NCBI RefSeq assembly: GCF_018139145.2
Contig: NC_059481.1
Span: forward strand, 17,224,368 to 17,288,367
DNA: 64,000 bases
Source of the DNA: Gymnogyps californianus
Taxonomy: Eukaryota > Chordata > Aves > Accipitriformes > Cathartidae
Direction: 5' to 3'
The notes beneath the pieces are model-generated. The model was not told where the DNA came from. It searched no databases and saw only the letters and a program-made list of their open reading frames with translations. Shown here piece by piece: positions 23,412-36,415 of the stretch (positions are counted from its first letter, which is position 1; the number at the start of each line of letters is the position of its first letter). The translations under genes and the position numbers were made by a program.

Positions 23412-23426
23412 AAAAAAAAAAAAAAA
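23412..23426. repeat. Poly-A tract (15 A)
   Basis: Uninterrupted 15-base A homopolymer. No retrogene body was recognised upstream of it. Confidence 0.85.
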
Positions 23427-26400
23427 TTAAGAATGCCCAAGGTTAAATCAGAATGATCATTTCCCAAGTTACTTCAAAGGAAATTAAGATGGGATTTTTT
23501 TATTTTTAATGTCATCTCTCTAGGGAGCAAAAAAAGTTATTAATAAACTGAAGGTTCATCAGTGCCTTATGGTCCTGGCCCATTTCAAGGGTGATGTACA
23601 GCTTAATGTGCAGTGGAGATATTAGCAATTGTGTCCTTGCTCACCCAGCCTGAGCACATGGGGCAGGAGCTGTGCCTTTATCTTCTGCCCTCTGTGGCAT
23701 CTGGAATCATGGCAAGGAGGCAAAAAGTGTTTTCTGGACCTGTGACATCCCACAGGCCCAAAATCCTGTTGGCTGAGTTCCTCCCTCCTGTTTCTCTGCA
23801 TTTCTTATGCAGCTGGACATGATCTAACCCTCAACAGGATACACTGACTCCCTTTTCTTTCCACTGTTTCAGAGTTTTCTAGCAGCAATTTGGAGAGAGT
23901 TTATTTAAGAAAAAACCAGAAGCAATAACACAACCCTTGCAAAAAATAAATGTAACAAGTTGAATGCTTAACTTGAATATTAATTTCTGAATAGAGGAAT
24001 GCCTTTAATAGGCTTTTTGTGTAGCAGAAGTACTGGCAATATTTTATTTATTTTTTTATGAAAGCCATCTTCTGCTTTCATTTTTCGAAGTTTTAACTGT
24101 AACCTTTTTATATTCACCAAAATCACAGATATAATAATTTCATAAGGAGTAAAATCAACTTTCATCAGTTCTGGTGGATTGTTTTCTAGATCTTGGCTGT
24201 ACCCATCTGTGCAGAAGGCAGAGGCTTTCTGGAGCATTCTCTGAAAAACAAATGCTTGTGTCCAAGCTTGAAAATTAGTGTGAAAGTGACATTTAATATT
24301 TGGCCAGCAGCTAAAAAGCCTGTTATTTTCAGTGAGGTTAAAAAGAACCTCAGTTGGGCAGCTCTGGCCTCCAGGGTCACAGCTTGCCCAGGTCTTTAAA
24401 GCAAAGCCGCTGCAGGCAGCAGTCTCACCGGCCGTGGGAACGGGCAGCACTCCTACTGGGAGCTCTGCAGTGGGCAGCATGTCCTGAGCTGCCCTTCTCC
24501 CATCCTGCTTCTTCCACGTGCCCTTCGGAGGAGCAAGAAGCCCTTTCCAGGGGGTACATAGGGTGAAAAGACTTGCTGAAAACATGAGCTGATCGTTTAA
24601 CAGGCCTCTGATTTGTATTCAGCGCTAGTAAAATGCACTCATCACCCAGTCTGTGCTCACAAGCCTTATTATGGCTAATGTAGAGGCATTTTCCTATCAT
24701 TTTTCTCCCTGGAGCCACATGGTGTTAGGACTTTTAGATGCTGTGCAAGTCCCAAATGCCCTGTGAGGGACCACAGGCTGGGGTGAGCAGAAGAACCCAG
24801 GACCATCAGTATACCTGGACCAAAAACTCTGTGTGTGTATGGGATGGGGTGTCTATTTTTCAGCTGCAAGAAGCCCAGTATTTAAGGTTCACGTGGAGCA
24901 TCATTTGCAACAGAATAAATATCTTGGCATGTCACGTTTTACACAGCAGAAATGCTTCTGACTTTCCAGCCCTTGGTATCTGTAACTCGCTTGAAAGAAT
25001 TGCTGACGTCTGCCCAAATGCCAATATCTTCTCAGCCGTATGAACCTTAATATCATGGCTTAAGCTTTAGTCTTCAAGCTGTGCAGCACAGCTAAATGCA
25101 AGCTGTGTTTCCAGCACTGAGGGAGATCCTGACTTTTAACCCACTGGCTTTTTATTTATTTTCCTTCTGTACTTGTTGTTGAATTGCAAAGTCAACTTAA
25201 TTCCAGGGCTTCTAAATGGCATATGATTTCTACACGATGATGACAAATCTCCTTTGGGCTGCTTATACCATCTGATACTGGTGACCTAAACAGGGGTAGG
25301 TCAGGACAGCAGAAAGCAGGGCACTGGTGTTATCTTTCCTTGCTACCCTTTCTTTACCCATAGTAAAAAGGCAGGTCACAACACTGCTTTATCCCCCCTC
25401 CTTCCTCTTAATTTTTACACTCCCTTGGCTCAGTCTTCTTTCCTTTGCAACTCCCTGCTGCCAAACTCTCTCCTTTTCCACCCAAAGTGGATTTGCATTC
25501 AGCCTCAGAGCCCTTTAGTGGCTGTATCATTGCCTTCCTGGACGGGTGCTCCTGTCTAAGGGTCTGGCTCTGTTTCTTATCTGGCTGTGGGTGAATAATG
25601 GGGGATGTCGCGTCCCACCAGGACTCCCAGCAGAACTGCTTGTGTTACCACGCCCTGTTCAGTCAAAAAGATCTAGGTTCAGAAGATCAGTTGTTTAAAG
25701 GATTAAAGCTGGTATGGATTGTTTTGGCAGAACCGGGTTTGGGGGTGGTTGTACTAGGTGGTCTTGCTAGGTGACCTCTGGTAGGGAAAGGTGAGGAGCA
25801 GCTGGGAGTAAGGACCCCTTCACAGTGCTCAGCTGCAGTGAGAATGGTGCCATTAACCTTGGGGTCTGCTGAAATGTCTGTCACCGCAGCACCAACGCAT
25901 CCTCTGTGCTGCACCCCTTAGTCAGGGCTGTAAGTGGGGGAATTTGAGCTCCTGACCTCTGAGCTCTTCTCCTGTTAGGGCCAAGCTTCAGATAAAGTGG
26001 AGGTACAGCCTCAGCCCAGGTCATAACTTTGGCTGCTGCTCTGATGGAGTTGGTCCTGGGACCAGCTCTATGGCCTGGATCTGTCATAATGAGCATCAGT
26101 TGTATCTGCAGAGGTTTATTAAGCTTTCTGCTTGAGGGCTCACACAGGCCTCTGAATGCTGTAACCGTTGCAATGAGAACTGTATGGGGGGTGTATGATG
26201 GTCAGCCCTGTTTGCCTTTTTTTTTTTTCCCTCTGCATATCTCCAGCAGAGATACAGCTGTTGTGACCCAGCCCTTGACACTGAGAATGTGATGGAAATG
26301 GTGACTTTTCCCAGTGAGAAGAGGGAGCTGATACCATTCACTGCAATTTATTCTCATTTCCCCCATTTTTCCCTCCTTTAAGGGCATAGTTTGAATCTTG

Positions 26401-28552
26401 TGGGGTTTTTTTTAATGACTAAAGTACCTTTTTACCTAGTAATTCACCTTATTAAGCTCCTAAGGGTTTTTAAGACTTCCTGGAAGTCTTCTGTGAACAT
26501 GTTGGGAATGTCAGTCATGGAAGAGCCCTGGCTATGATTTGTAAGTATTCAAGATCACATGCTAAAGCAGGAGTTTGGGATTTGGTGCTAACCAGTATGG
26601 ACCAGCTCACCCCAGAGGCCTTTGCGTGCCCTGGAGGAGAGGGCAGAAATGCTCTGTGGGGTTTGGTCCTGGTGCCTGAGGTGTGATTCACCTAGTCATG
26701 CAAGGAATTGCTGCTGCTGTTCCCCTCCCATCCCACCCACTTTGTTTAGTGTCAAAAGTAAGATCTCAGAAAATGAAATTCATTTCATCTTGGTGCAGCT
26801 ATTAATGTTACATGCTGCAGGAAAGCTCTTTAAGGAGGCCTGTGACCTTCATCCATGAGGAATAAGTGCTGAATAATGGAGAGCTTTCATGTTTCCACAA
26901 AAAGAAAGTGGCTTTTTAAATCAACTGGAGATGTTTCAGACATGGAGGAGGAAAAAAAAAAAACCAAACTGCATTGGGAAACAGTGGGCAGAGTGTGCAT
27001 GGAAACAGAGCAGCAGCTTCCACTGTCTAGCAGGTGCTGCTGTTTGCAGAGGCCTCTCGTGAGTGTGTGAAACTGCACCAACCCATCTCACTTGCTGTTA
27101 CCGGTGGTACCTGGAGACCTTTGTAAGTGTGGTCGCTTCCCAGTGTGTTCAGCCTTTCCTCCTCTCCAGCCTAGAGACCTGCTAGGTTTCTGCATCACCA
27201 ACCCCTACCCCAGGTTTCTCTCTCTCTTTCCTTGAACTGATTCACATTACATGGTTCTCTGATGGCCTCTGGCAACGTGTGATGCACTTCAGCCATTCAT
27301 TTATGGAAAGAAATACATCTTGTACAATATATATATAGCCTGTCTTGTCTCCCCCACCTTTTCTTGCTTCGAGGAAGCATCACGACCTGGGAGCAAAGTG
27401 CTTGTTCCCCAATGGTCTCTTTCCTCACCCTTTCCACCCCATTTACAGTCCAGAGCTCACTTTTGACGAGACTGTTCAGAGCAGCACACTCATGAAAAGG
27501 ACGCTTCTTCCTCACCCCGTCTGTTTTGTGGGGGCTTGCGTGAGCTCTGCCACCCTGTTGATGAACGGGTGCTCAAAGCCTGAGCTGCTCGGGAATAGTT
27601 TGTCAGATTCATTTCCTGCCTGATGCATCATCAGCTAAATAATCAGAAAGATCCATTTGTGCCTCTGTCACTCAGCGAGGTATGAGCCGGCAGGAGCCTG
27701 TCACTTGAGATACTAGGTGGAATTGGTAATTTTAAAGTGACTACACAGAGCAACCAAAAACTGCCGAGAAAGGATGGAAATTAAAACTCCCACCCATCCC
27801 TTTTGAAGCCAGGTTACTGACTATGAGACAAGTTTGATTTTTGGGATCCTTGGATTCAAACTTTGCGACACTAGTTGGTCCTAAGCCTCTTCCCTATATT
27901 TTGCAGTTGCTTTTTTTTTTTTAACTGTATTTTGGATGGTGGGACTTGCCTTTAATCTGGGGAAAAAAATATAAAAGCCAACAAACAAAACAGTTTTGTT
28001 GCTTCTATGTGACTTTTTGTAGTATTTGCATGCTTCTCGCAACACAACGAGAGAACAAACAGTTTCATTAGTGTGTGGTTACGTTGAAGGAGGTCTGAGA
28101 GAATGTAACAGGCTTCCTTGAAAAGAGTTGAGTGAAGGTACAAAACCAGGTTCTCATCACATGACAAGAAAAGGAGCTGATGTTTGGGCCTTGGACAACA
28201 GAAGCTATTAAAATTTTGGCTTCCTGACAAAGTAGCAACAGCTACTACGTCTTTGCAATACTTGACAAATAAGCAATATACATCTCAATGTTTCAGAAGG
28301 CCACTCGTCAGTGCATTGTCTTGCCTGGCACAGAGGGATCTGCTGTTCCCAGCATGGAGGGCTGCCAAGCATGTGGGACTGGGGGGGACTGGTACATGTG
28401 GAGTGGAGCAGGGATGTCAGAGGTTAGGAGAAGAGTACAGTATCCCAGGTCTGTCCGGGATGGACAGACATATTTTGCACCACTAAGAAGTTAAATAGGA
28501 GCCATTCCTTTGACTCTGCTCATTTGCAGCAGCAGAAAAGCTGATTTTGGCT

Positions 28553-28630
28553 CACTTCCTGCAAGTCACTGAACTTCTTTTTGCATCTGTTTCCACAATG
28601 TGCAAAAAGGAAAGGCAATAAATATTTATT
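28553..28630 (+). mobile_element. MIR-like ancient SINE fragment
   Basis: CCTGCAAGTCACTGAACTTC (28558-28577), followed by GCATCTGTTTCCACAATGTG (28583-28602), parallels the MIR core ('gggcaagtcactgaacctctctgtgcctcagtttccacatctg'). The downstream AATAAATATTTATT tail also fits the A/T-rich part. Diverged but collinear. Confidence 0.5.
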
Positions 28631-29477
28631 ACTCGATAGCCTGGGTGCAGGTTTTATTCCTCTTACTATTCTTTCACTGCTCATGTGGCAGCTTATCGTG
28701 TGGCTTTGGTATGTCCCCAGCATAGGGAAAACTTAAGAAGGGGTTGCAGGAGGTTTTGAAGGGGCCCACTGCCACCCCAAGAGATGTTGTTCAACTAAAC
28801 CTTTCTAGTGCTTGTCTCCTGGAAGCCTTGCCTCTGCCTTTCCGCTTTGCTTGTAATTACAGTGGGCAACAGCAAGCTCTCCTCTAGCACGTCAGACGCT
28901 AATCTGCCATTTATCATTGCATGGCTGTGCAAAGTGCCTGGAAGAGGTTTCAAAGATGTGAACGCTGCACCCAGCACTGCACGTCCAGCTGTGGCCCCTG
29001 CACCCTCCACAATGAGTTACCCTGATCATGCTCCTAAAAATCCCTGCTCTTGGAGAAGTTTGAGGGGGGGGGGAAAAACAGTAATGTTTTATTAGTTAGA
29101 TAATGAGTCATTCTTATGAAATTCATGGCGTATTAATAGCATCAGCATTCTCAGGAGGGAAAACCAAGTGAGACTTCTTATGCAGTATTGACCTTCTGCC
29201 TTTGTTTTTTCCTGGAGTTAAAACACAGTTTCTTTATATCATATAGAAAATTAGAAAATGAAATTCGAAAGATTGCAATTAAGAGGAAAATACAGAAAGC
29301 CACATAGCTACCCTTCATCTGTATGTACCAGTGTGATTTATTAGTTTGGATCCAGACCTCTGCTCTTGGGTCGAAGGCTTACATTTTCCTTTCTCATTTT
29401 AAAGAGAAAGGGCAGTTTCTTTTGTTAAGAGTCCATAGGAGCTGCTGTACACTGGTGTTTGGTGGAAAAGCAGTCTC

Positions 29478-29545
29478 GGATTCGCGACATCTTGCAGCAG
29501 CGAGTTCCACAAATTAAATTCTCCCTTTCAGATCACTTTTACATC
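29478..29545 (-). mobile_element. Ancient CR1/L3-like LINE fragment, antisense
   Basis: ACATCTTGCAGCAGCGAGTT followed by CCACAAATTAAATT (29488-29521) matches the same 'acatc..ggcagtgagttccacagattaa' block seen near 19.0 and 56.3 kb. Only this short block is convincing; the flanks are too diverged to delimit. Confidence 0.42.
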
Positions 29546-31477
29546 TTCTGCCTGGGTACCACAAGCCCTGAGAGAGTAGTTGGGTTTTGTTCACCTCTCC
29601 CATGCAATTCAGTCATCTCTTGTCTTCATCTTAAATTCCCAATCCAGTGGCTCTCTCCTTCCATATTTCCATTCCGTATTTCTAATTTCCTTGTCTCATC
29701 TTGTCTCTCTTTCCTAGTCCTGTTCTTTTCCATTGTTTCTAAGGCTGGATGGCCAGACAATCACATTTGATATAAGATACAGGTTTGCTTCAGTTAGACA
29801 GTGACATCATGGTGTTTTCTTCCCTTCTCAATTCCCCTCCCAGTTTTGCAGAACACACTCTGAGAGGTTTTTTGGTATCAGGATGAAGTTGGGTTTTTTC
29901 CCATGACAGTGTAACTTACAGCCTGAACATTGTCTAGCTTTATAATAACTTGGCATTGAGATATTAAAGCAGTATACTTGTCCAATGATCTTGACAGCCC
30001 TGCAATTGTGTCATGGGGTGGAGCTGATTGACTTGATTCCAGGGATGCTTCTCCTTTCTTGTTGGACTCAAGACCTTCTATAACATGACTTATTTCTTAC
30101 TGAGATTGTGATAAATACTTAAGAGTTGCTAAACTGGAATGTGATTTGTTTGGAAAGTTTGCAGAAAGTAGCTGAGAGCAGGATTTGTGAGCAATTGGCT
30201 GGGAATCCTTTGGGTTTTTTGAACAAAGGAAGAGAAATAGAGAGGGGAAAAGAACACTCTAGGCACAGGTGCCTGTCTGTGTGGAGATGTGTCTCCGAAT
30301 AAAGGTGTTAAAGCATTGTACAGTATGAAATTGGTTATTATTTTGAAATCAATGCACTGAAAAGGCAGAGCCTCAAAACTTAGCTTTACACCTGTGTTCC
30401 TGCTGCAGTAAATATTTTTGTAAAAATCAATAGAGGGAGCCTACTCAGCAGTGTAAATTCTGTGTAATTATTGAGCAGAGAATTATAGTTGTCATGTATT
30501 GATTCCCCCTGCTTTGTTAGAGCTTCCTCCTTTCTGCAGAGCTGAATTGCAGTCGCAGTGTCGGCATTAAAGAACTGAGGAAAGGACAGAGCGTGGTGCT
30601 GTTAGTCAGTATATGGGTAAGGGGATGCATGTAAAAACGCACATGTGTACATCGATTGCTCCAAGAGCATCTGACTCCCATAAGCAAAACTGCTTAAGGA
30701 CTGAAATTTCCTCCTCTGACCTCAGAAAGCTCAGCTGCTCCAGCAGTTTGTGTGAGCTAATCTTGAACTATTGCTTCGGGGACAGCCCTAGAGATGAGCG
30801 CATGGTTCTCTCTTACTTCCACCATTGAAAACGTTAGCAATGTTTTGTCCTCAGTCATACTTGGATGCTTCTGTGGGTTGTTAATCTGCTGCTTCACTTC
30901 ACCGTGGAGACGGTTGCAATACAGAAGTGGGCAAAACATTTCCTGGACTGTGTTTCTAGAGGATGACGGGACCTGAAGGAGAATGTCCCCTATGTGGTTC
31001 AGTTTGCTTTTGTTTTAAAGCCAAAGGATTACATGTGTCATCTTGGGATAGATTGTTAACCTCACAGAATCCCAACGTTTCCTGTGATCCATCCTGAGGA
31101 GCTACACAGGATTATTCTGCTTTAAAACAAGCAACTGCACCTGCTCAGGGGAGCATTTTTCCTTCGGCTGCATAATATGCCAGAGCAATTTAAGTCCACT
31201 AAACTGAAATACTGAATAAGGATTTGTGACAGAGTAGCAAAGTCATCCTTGTTTTCAAATTCTCAGGAAAGGCAGGTGTTGCTTGCTTAGAGAACGCACC
31301 ATCCTGAGATTCAGGTCACACCTTGGTTTAACGCTATTCCTTCTGAACACCCAAGTAACGCTGGTGGAGTTTCAAATTGATGGGAGCAGGGTGGTCTGGG
31401 ATAAGGAAGGCCTGTGTCTGGGGATGTGTGCGGGATCAGCCAGTCTTGTTGAGAAGAAAGTCCGTATTTCAAGGATT

Positions 31478-31500
31478 AAAAAAAAGGGGGGGGGGGGGGG
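31478..31500. repeat. Polypurine tract A8 then G15
   Basis: Eight A (31478-31485) run directly into fifteen G (31486-31500). The G run can support G-quadruplex or slippage. The length should be treated as uncertain in the assembly. Confidence 0.92.
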
Positions 31501-34500
31501 CTTCAAAAGAAAGTATGTCACAGGTTTGGTTGCTTGGGATGTTCCAAGGTAGTTGCAGCAAGGGTTTTTCTGGAGGTTGTTTCAAAATTAAATATAGTAA
31601 GAAAAGGGACAATCTCAGTTCATCGCACAGCAAGAAATGTTGGTATATCTTTTGTCAAAGGGATGGAGGGGCTGCCTTGCTGCTGCCATTCCTCACACCT
31701 GCGTCAGCCTTCGCATCGATAGAAATGTCACCATCTCCCGACCCTACGGCACTCGGGCAGAGCTGGTGGCTGGGGCCTGGGGAGGAGAGCTTTGCCTCCC
31801 AAAGCCACCCTGCTGGCTTAGTGCCATCTCTTAGTCTGATTGCATGGGTCTGTTGTGGCTGGCGAGATGGGGACCTCGAAGTCCTCCTGGTCCCTGGGAT
31901 CCTGAACAGGTGCTGAGGTGGCTGCTGCAGGACGCAGCAGTCCCAGGGCTGCTCCAAGCTTGATCCTGCTGGGATGCAGAGCCAGCATGGGATTGGGATG
32001 GGGAAAGGTGCCAGAGGCCTTCCTCAGCTTAGAAAAAGAAGTTATCACCTGACCTCACGATTTTTACCTGATCTGAAGAAGTTTTTAAGTAGCTGCTGTC
32101 TCTATGGCACTTGAAGCAGAACTGGTTTGTAGTTAATGATACACAACTATTTTAGGCAAACATTCCTCATACAGCCTGCCAGCACAGGGTGGGCTGCAGG
32201 CTGTACTGCTAGGCTAAATGCAGAAAATGCTCCGGACTGTGTTTTAACTGAAAGCCAACTCCTGCCTACAGTGTCTCATCCTGGAGTGTAGGATGAAGTG
32301 GTTATTGATGCAGCTTCTGTCTGTGAAAAGTGGCTGAGGAAGGGAAACCCTCATGCTGTGAATGAAAGGATGGCAGCAAACTTCCTGGGGTTCGTTTCGG
32401 ATTCATGTGTGTTTTTCTGAACTGACTGAGAAGAGGAGAATCCTGCTTCATAGCACTGTCTGCAGCTCTTAACTTTTCCATTTGTTTTCAAATGTAAATC
32501 TTGGATGTGTGGAGGATATGAATTTAAAAAAAAAATTGTTTAGTTTCTTCTTTATTCCTGAGGGAGTGGAAGCAACCTTGTACAGGACTCAGTATTGCTG
32601 TGTTGAATACTGCTAGGTGGTTTTGGGAAAGGAGGAAGGAGAAGCTTTCCTGTGACTGCAGAAAACAAATTTTACCTTGTGTACAGAAAAGCACAGATAA
32701 CTTCCTTCCTTCCTCTGATTGTGCCAAGGCAAAATTGTATCACTTGTCTGCTGGTTTCTCTTTTGCCAATGTGTTTGAGCGTAAGCTGTCTGCAATAGAG
32801 AAAGCCAGGTCAAGGATAAAAATCCCATACTAATCCACTGTCTATTTAATTTCAGCTAAACCCTCCTGTCTTTCTGCCTTTTTACCTCTGCGGGGTCAGC
32901 AGGGAGGCTGCTGCTTTACTGTCATGCACGGAGGGAACTGTCTTGTTCTTTTTTTAACCTGATAAAATACCCTGTGTTTCTATGACAATCTGGCCACAGC
33001 ATCTCCCCATAACCCTTGTTGCTGCTGGGCTCCTTCCGTAGGGTCACTCCAGGTAACTGTAGTGCTGTTGCACAGGCAAATCAAAGCAACAATTGTTGGG
33101 TATTTTGGCTTTGGCTCCACATTTGAATCCCTTTCTCCTTCTGCCCTCTCTCCTCAGCCCTGAGGCTGCTTTGCATGCCTACTGTGGTCTCGCCTGTAGC
33201 AACATCGTCACTTGTTCCTTATATTTGTTTATCTGTGATTCCTTTTTCTTTTTCCTCAAATGTTATTTGGAGCACTTGTTCCAATTTTTGAAAATATAGC
33301 CCTTGCATAAGGTCCCACAGTTTCTAGTCTCATCCTCTGTTTGGTACGGATCGGTGGGACTTACCACCTAAAAATCATTTATGCCCTATTGCCCCATCCA
33401 GTTATTCATGCACCTTTTAATGACTGCTGGAAAATACAGATTTTACTGGTGTCCAAGTCTGACAACCTCCAATGTTGTTTGGTCCAAGGAGAGAAATAAA
33501 ATGAGAGGTTTTTGTTGTTACAGTATCCAGAGCAAAGCAGGCTACTTATATTTTACTGAGCATTAAGGGTTATTGCAAGATGTATCTTTTTTGGGTATAA
33601 TACTTAAATGTGATGTAATTCAGCTCTGTGCTCTGAGAGCAGAACGAGCTGAAACAGAACTTTTGCTACCAGGTTTCCATCCCAAACAGCTCTGAGGCTG
33701 TATCCAAACTGCTCAGCAAGAAAAGTTGAAACATGCTGACATACATGTACCACCTTGCTAGAAAATGTAAAGAAAAATCTGATAATAACACATTTTGTAC
33801 TCATTTACTAAGCACTCCTTCCCACGCAGACAGTCAGAATGAGCTGAAACAATAGAATCAGGTGAGTAGGGAACGAGTTGCTTCTCTATGGGCAGCAAGA
33901 AACAGCGGGAGGAAAAATTAAATAGCTAAGCTAATGCATTTGGAGGTCAGAAACGCCGCACTCCAATAAAGGGAGAGGCGGGGAATCGGGGAATGCAGAC
34001 TCTCTGCCTGCCTTGTAGCTGCTTTCTAGGTCTCGGGTTTCTGTAGCCACAGGGATCGGGAGAAACTTTGCTTCAGGTCTGTTAATTCTTGTATTTGGCA
34101 GGGCTGGTCTGTGGGGCTTTTACGACTGCATAAGGATACTGTACAACCACAGGGCAGGTCTTCCTCCCTGCAGCCCTGCCACATCGTGCCTCTACCCAGG
34201 GAGGGTAACAGAACAGATCCAAGTCTTTCTTGCTTACATAGTGAACAGCAAATCTTTCTCTCTGGGATGCATCAGCTTTTATAGTGACCCCAGGGAGGCT
34301 TTCCTCATGCAGGGACTATGAAGCACATGCTGCTTTCTCTCACCCTGAGGTTCTCATCCCTGCTTGCAGCAAGTAAACTGAGTCACAGAGATGCTACGGG
34401 CTATGTTTGTGAAAATGCTCTCTGCATGTTAGCTGTTTAAAAGTGGCTGTTGCCTGAGCAACAGCTGAGATTTATGAAAATCTAGGTCTTACTCCATGTG

Positions 34501-36074
34501 CTTCTGACAGCAAATCCATGTTTGTTACTTTGCATCTTGACTCAAGATAAGTGTCATTGTCATCAATTTAATATATCTAATCTGTTTATATTTCAGCAGT
34601 AAAAGCATATAAGGGACTAGATTCTTGCTTAGTATGAATCAAGCAAGAATTAACTTACTCTTCTCCTCCCTGTCCCCACAATTAAGAACTCTGGCCTAAC
34701 TCAAAGCTTCTTGTACTTGAAATGAAAATGTGGATTTTTTTCTGTGTTGAAAATGCTCAGCTTTTGGTTCTTCACCTGTGATTTCTCTGCAGCTCCCTGC
34801 CGTAGATCACACCAGTGCCCTTGTGCTATAATGCAAAGTCATGCTGGATAATCACGCATCAGCCTAGGAAAGACGACATGGCCCATGATCAAACCTGTTT
34901 CACAGTTCAGTATACTCTGTACAAAAGGGTTTTGGCTCATTTAAATTAGCCTGTGCTGCTCCTGATGCACTGTTCTTTTCGGGTTTTTATCCTTCCAGAT
35001 ATTAATGACTTTTGGACGTGTCCCTTTTTTTTTTTGAGGTCTTAAAAAAAGTTTTCTTGCTTGCTCATGTTTGTGCTTTTTAACAACTAATCCATTTTTC
35101 TAGCAGATGTTTATTTGGTTTTATAAGAGCAAGATGATAAAATGCCCAGCCCAAATACTTAAGTGCCCTTGACAAATGTATTCAAAACAAACCAGACATG
35201 AAAACAAATCTAGTGACCACCTCTACTGTGTACAGCAATAGCTGAGTGAGCTCCCCGGCCCTGGGGAAGAAGCAACCACTGTAGTCTGTCCTGAAGAGCA
35301 CTGCTGAGTGAGAATCAAACCTCCCATCCCAGGTGTATCAACAGATTTGACCTTTTGGATTTAAGGGGTGAACTGTGTACGGGATGAGTTTGAGTGGTGC
35401 TTGTTAGAATAATATTCAGTATCTCCTGGAAGAAAGATCCTGGGACCGATCTCTTGCTGTACTCACTGAGCAGCTTCTTACTATTGCCATCAGATCCAAG
35501 CAGAATTTACCTCTGTCACATGAAGATGAGTACCAGGTATGGTAAGGAGTGTTAATATTGAACAGAAAACCTTGTCACCCTGTGGATGAAGGTGTGCATA
35601 CCCTGCCTCTGCAGAAACCTGAATATCTAACCAGACTTGCAAGTAATGTAATAGTTTGGAGGAAGAGATCTCTATTACACTTTTGGATGCTCCCCTCAAC
35701 CTGATGGTGCCTTCCGTAGGTAGTCACTGATAAAGCATTAAAAATCTGTTAAGAGTTTCTGTGAGCACAGAAACTAACAAGGCCCATTTTCCCATGGATT
35801 TGGGACCGAGATTCGTTGACTTTGTCTGCAGAGTTAACAACTCCAGTTGAATCCTTTCCTGTTGCGATGCATTATAAGGTTCTCTCTAATGTGGAGTCCC
35901 CACGTTTGGTAAAATATGTGTTCCCACTGCAATTTTTCTCTCTTGGAGAGAGAAGTTGAGCCTTTCTGCCTTTTCTGTGAAAACTGTAGGAACTTACTTG
36001 TATTTAGACCTCCACCTCTGTGTTGTATTTGGTTAAAAATCTGAGTTGAGGTCAATGTGGGTTTGAGCACTGGA

Positions 36075-36415
36075 CAGAATTTGAGGCAGGATTCCTCTGC
36101 CTTTGCAGCTCTCTCGCTGCGTGTCCTTGAGCAAGGTAGCTGAGCCTGGTGAAACAGCTGTGAGCTGTGCCTCCAGTTTGTCTAGATTTCTATGTGCACA
36201 AAAGCATGTTTGTGTGTCTGTGTATGTCTCCAACCTGGCTTTTCACTCAAGCAGAGTTCACTCTGTTCATCTGCTCATTTGAAAATATTGGCTTTAACTT
36301 CTATGTATTTTAGCTTTCTCATCCATGAAATGAAAATGATAATACTCATTTGCTTACCTCACAAATTTGTTGAGAGGATTAATTGATGTTTGTACAGAGT
36401 TTTGAAACGTTATGC
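36075..36415 (+). mobile_element. MIR SINE relic, best preserved in the window
   Basis: The 3' part is clear: TTTCTCATCCATGAAATGAA (36316-36335), then TGATAATACTCATTTGCTTACCTCAC-type sequence to 36362, then TGTTGAGAGGATTAATTGAT near 36368-36387 and TTTGAAACG at 36401. This is collinear with the MIR core and 3' end (cataaaatgataataatacc, acctcacagggttgttgtgagg). A 5' portion (CTGCGTGTCCTTGAGCAAGG at 36117-36136) resembles 'ctgtgtgaccttgggcaag'. The roughly 150 bp between them is longer than consensus, suggesting an insertion or two separate fragments. The 3' half is confident, the joined span less so. Confidence 0.62.

Larger units (their letters stand above)
16861..28552 (+). other. SLCO3A1: SLCO3A1 intron 2, second segment
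   Basis: Intronic sequence with a MIR-like fragment near 18.6 kb and an old CR1/L3-like fragment near 19.0 kb. It also has a 15-A run at 23412-23426, a perfect CArG-type sequence at 17213-17222, and possible conserved sequence at 27612-27760. The longest single open frame of the window (201 codons, minus strand, 23980-24585) is here, but it has no recognisable domain, uneven composition and no splice context, so it is not called as a gene. Confidence 0.6.
28631..36074 (+). other. SLCO3A1: SLCO3A1 intron 2, third segment
   Basis: Intronic sequence with one old LINE fragment near 29.5 kb and the A8/G15 tract at 31478-31500. Open frames around 31.4-32.0 kb run through the poly-G tract and owe part of their length to its glycine codons. 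From about 33.8 to 35.5 kb there are not even moderate open frames on either strand, and I see nothing specific there. Confidence 0.6.

Noticed and set aside
31377..31916. 179-codon + strand frame
   Set aside because: It runs through the A8/G15 tract, which contributes Lys and Gly codons, and has no domain.
33853..33866. CAGGTGAGT as another recursive splice site in intron 2
   Set aside because: There is no polypyrimidine tract upstream of the AG, unlike at exon 2.
34375..34405. AAGTAAACTGAGTCACAGAGATG as an antisense MIR
   Set aside because: Only one block of about 20 bases resembles MIR; no collinear second block.
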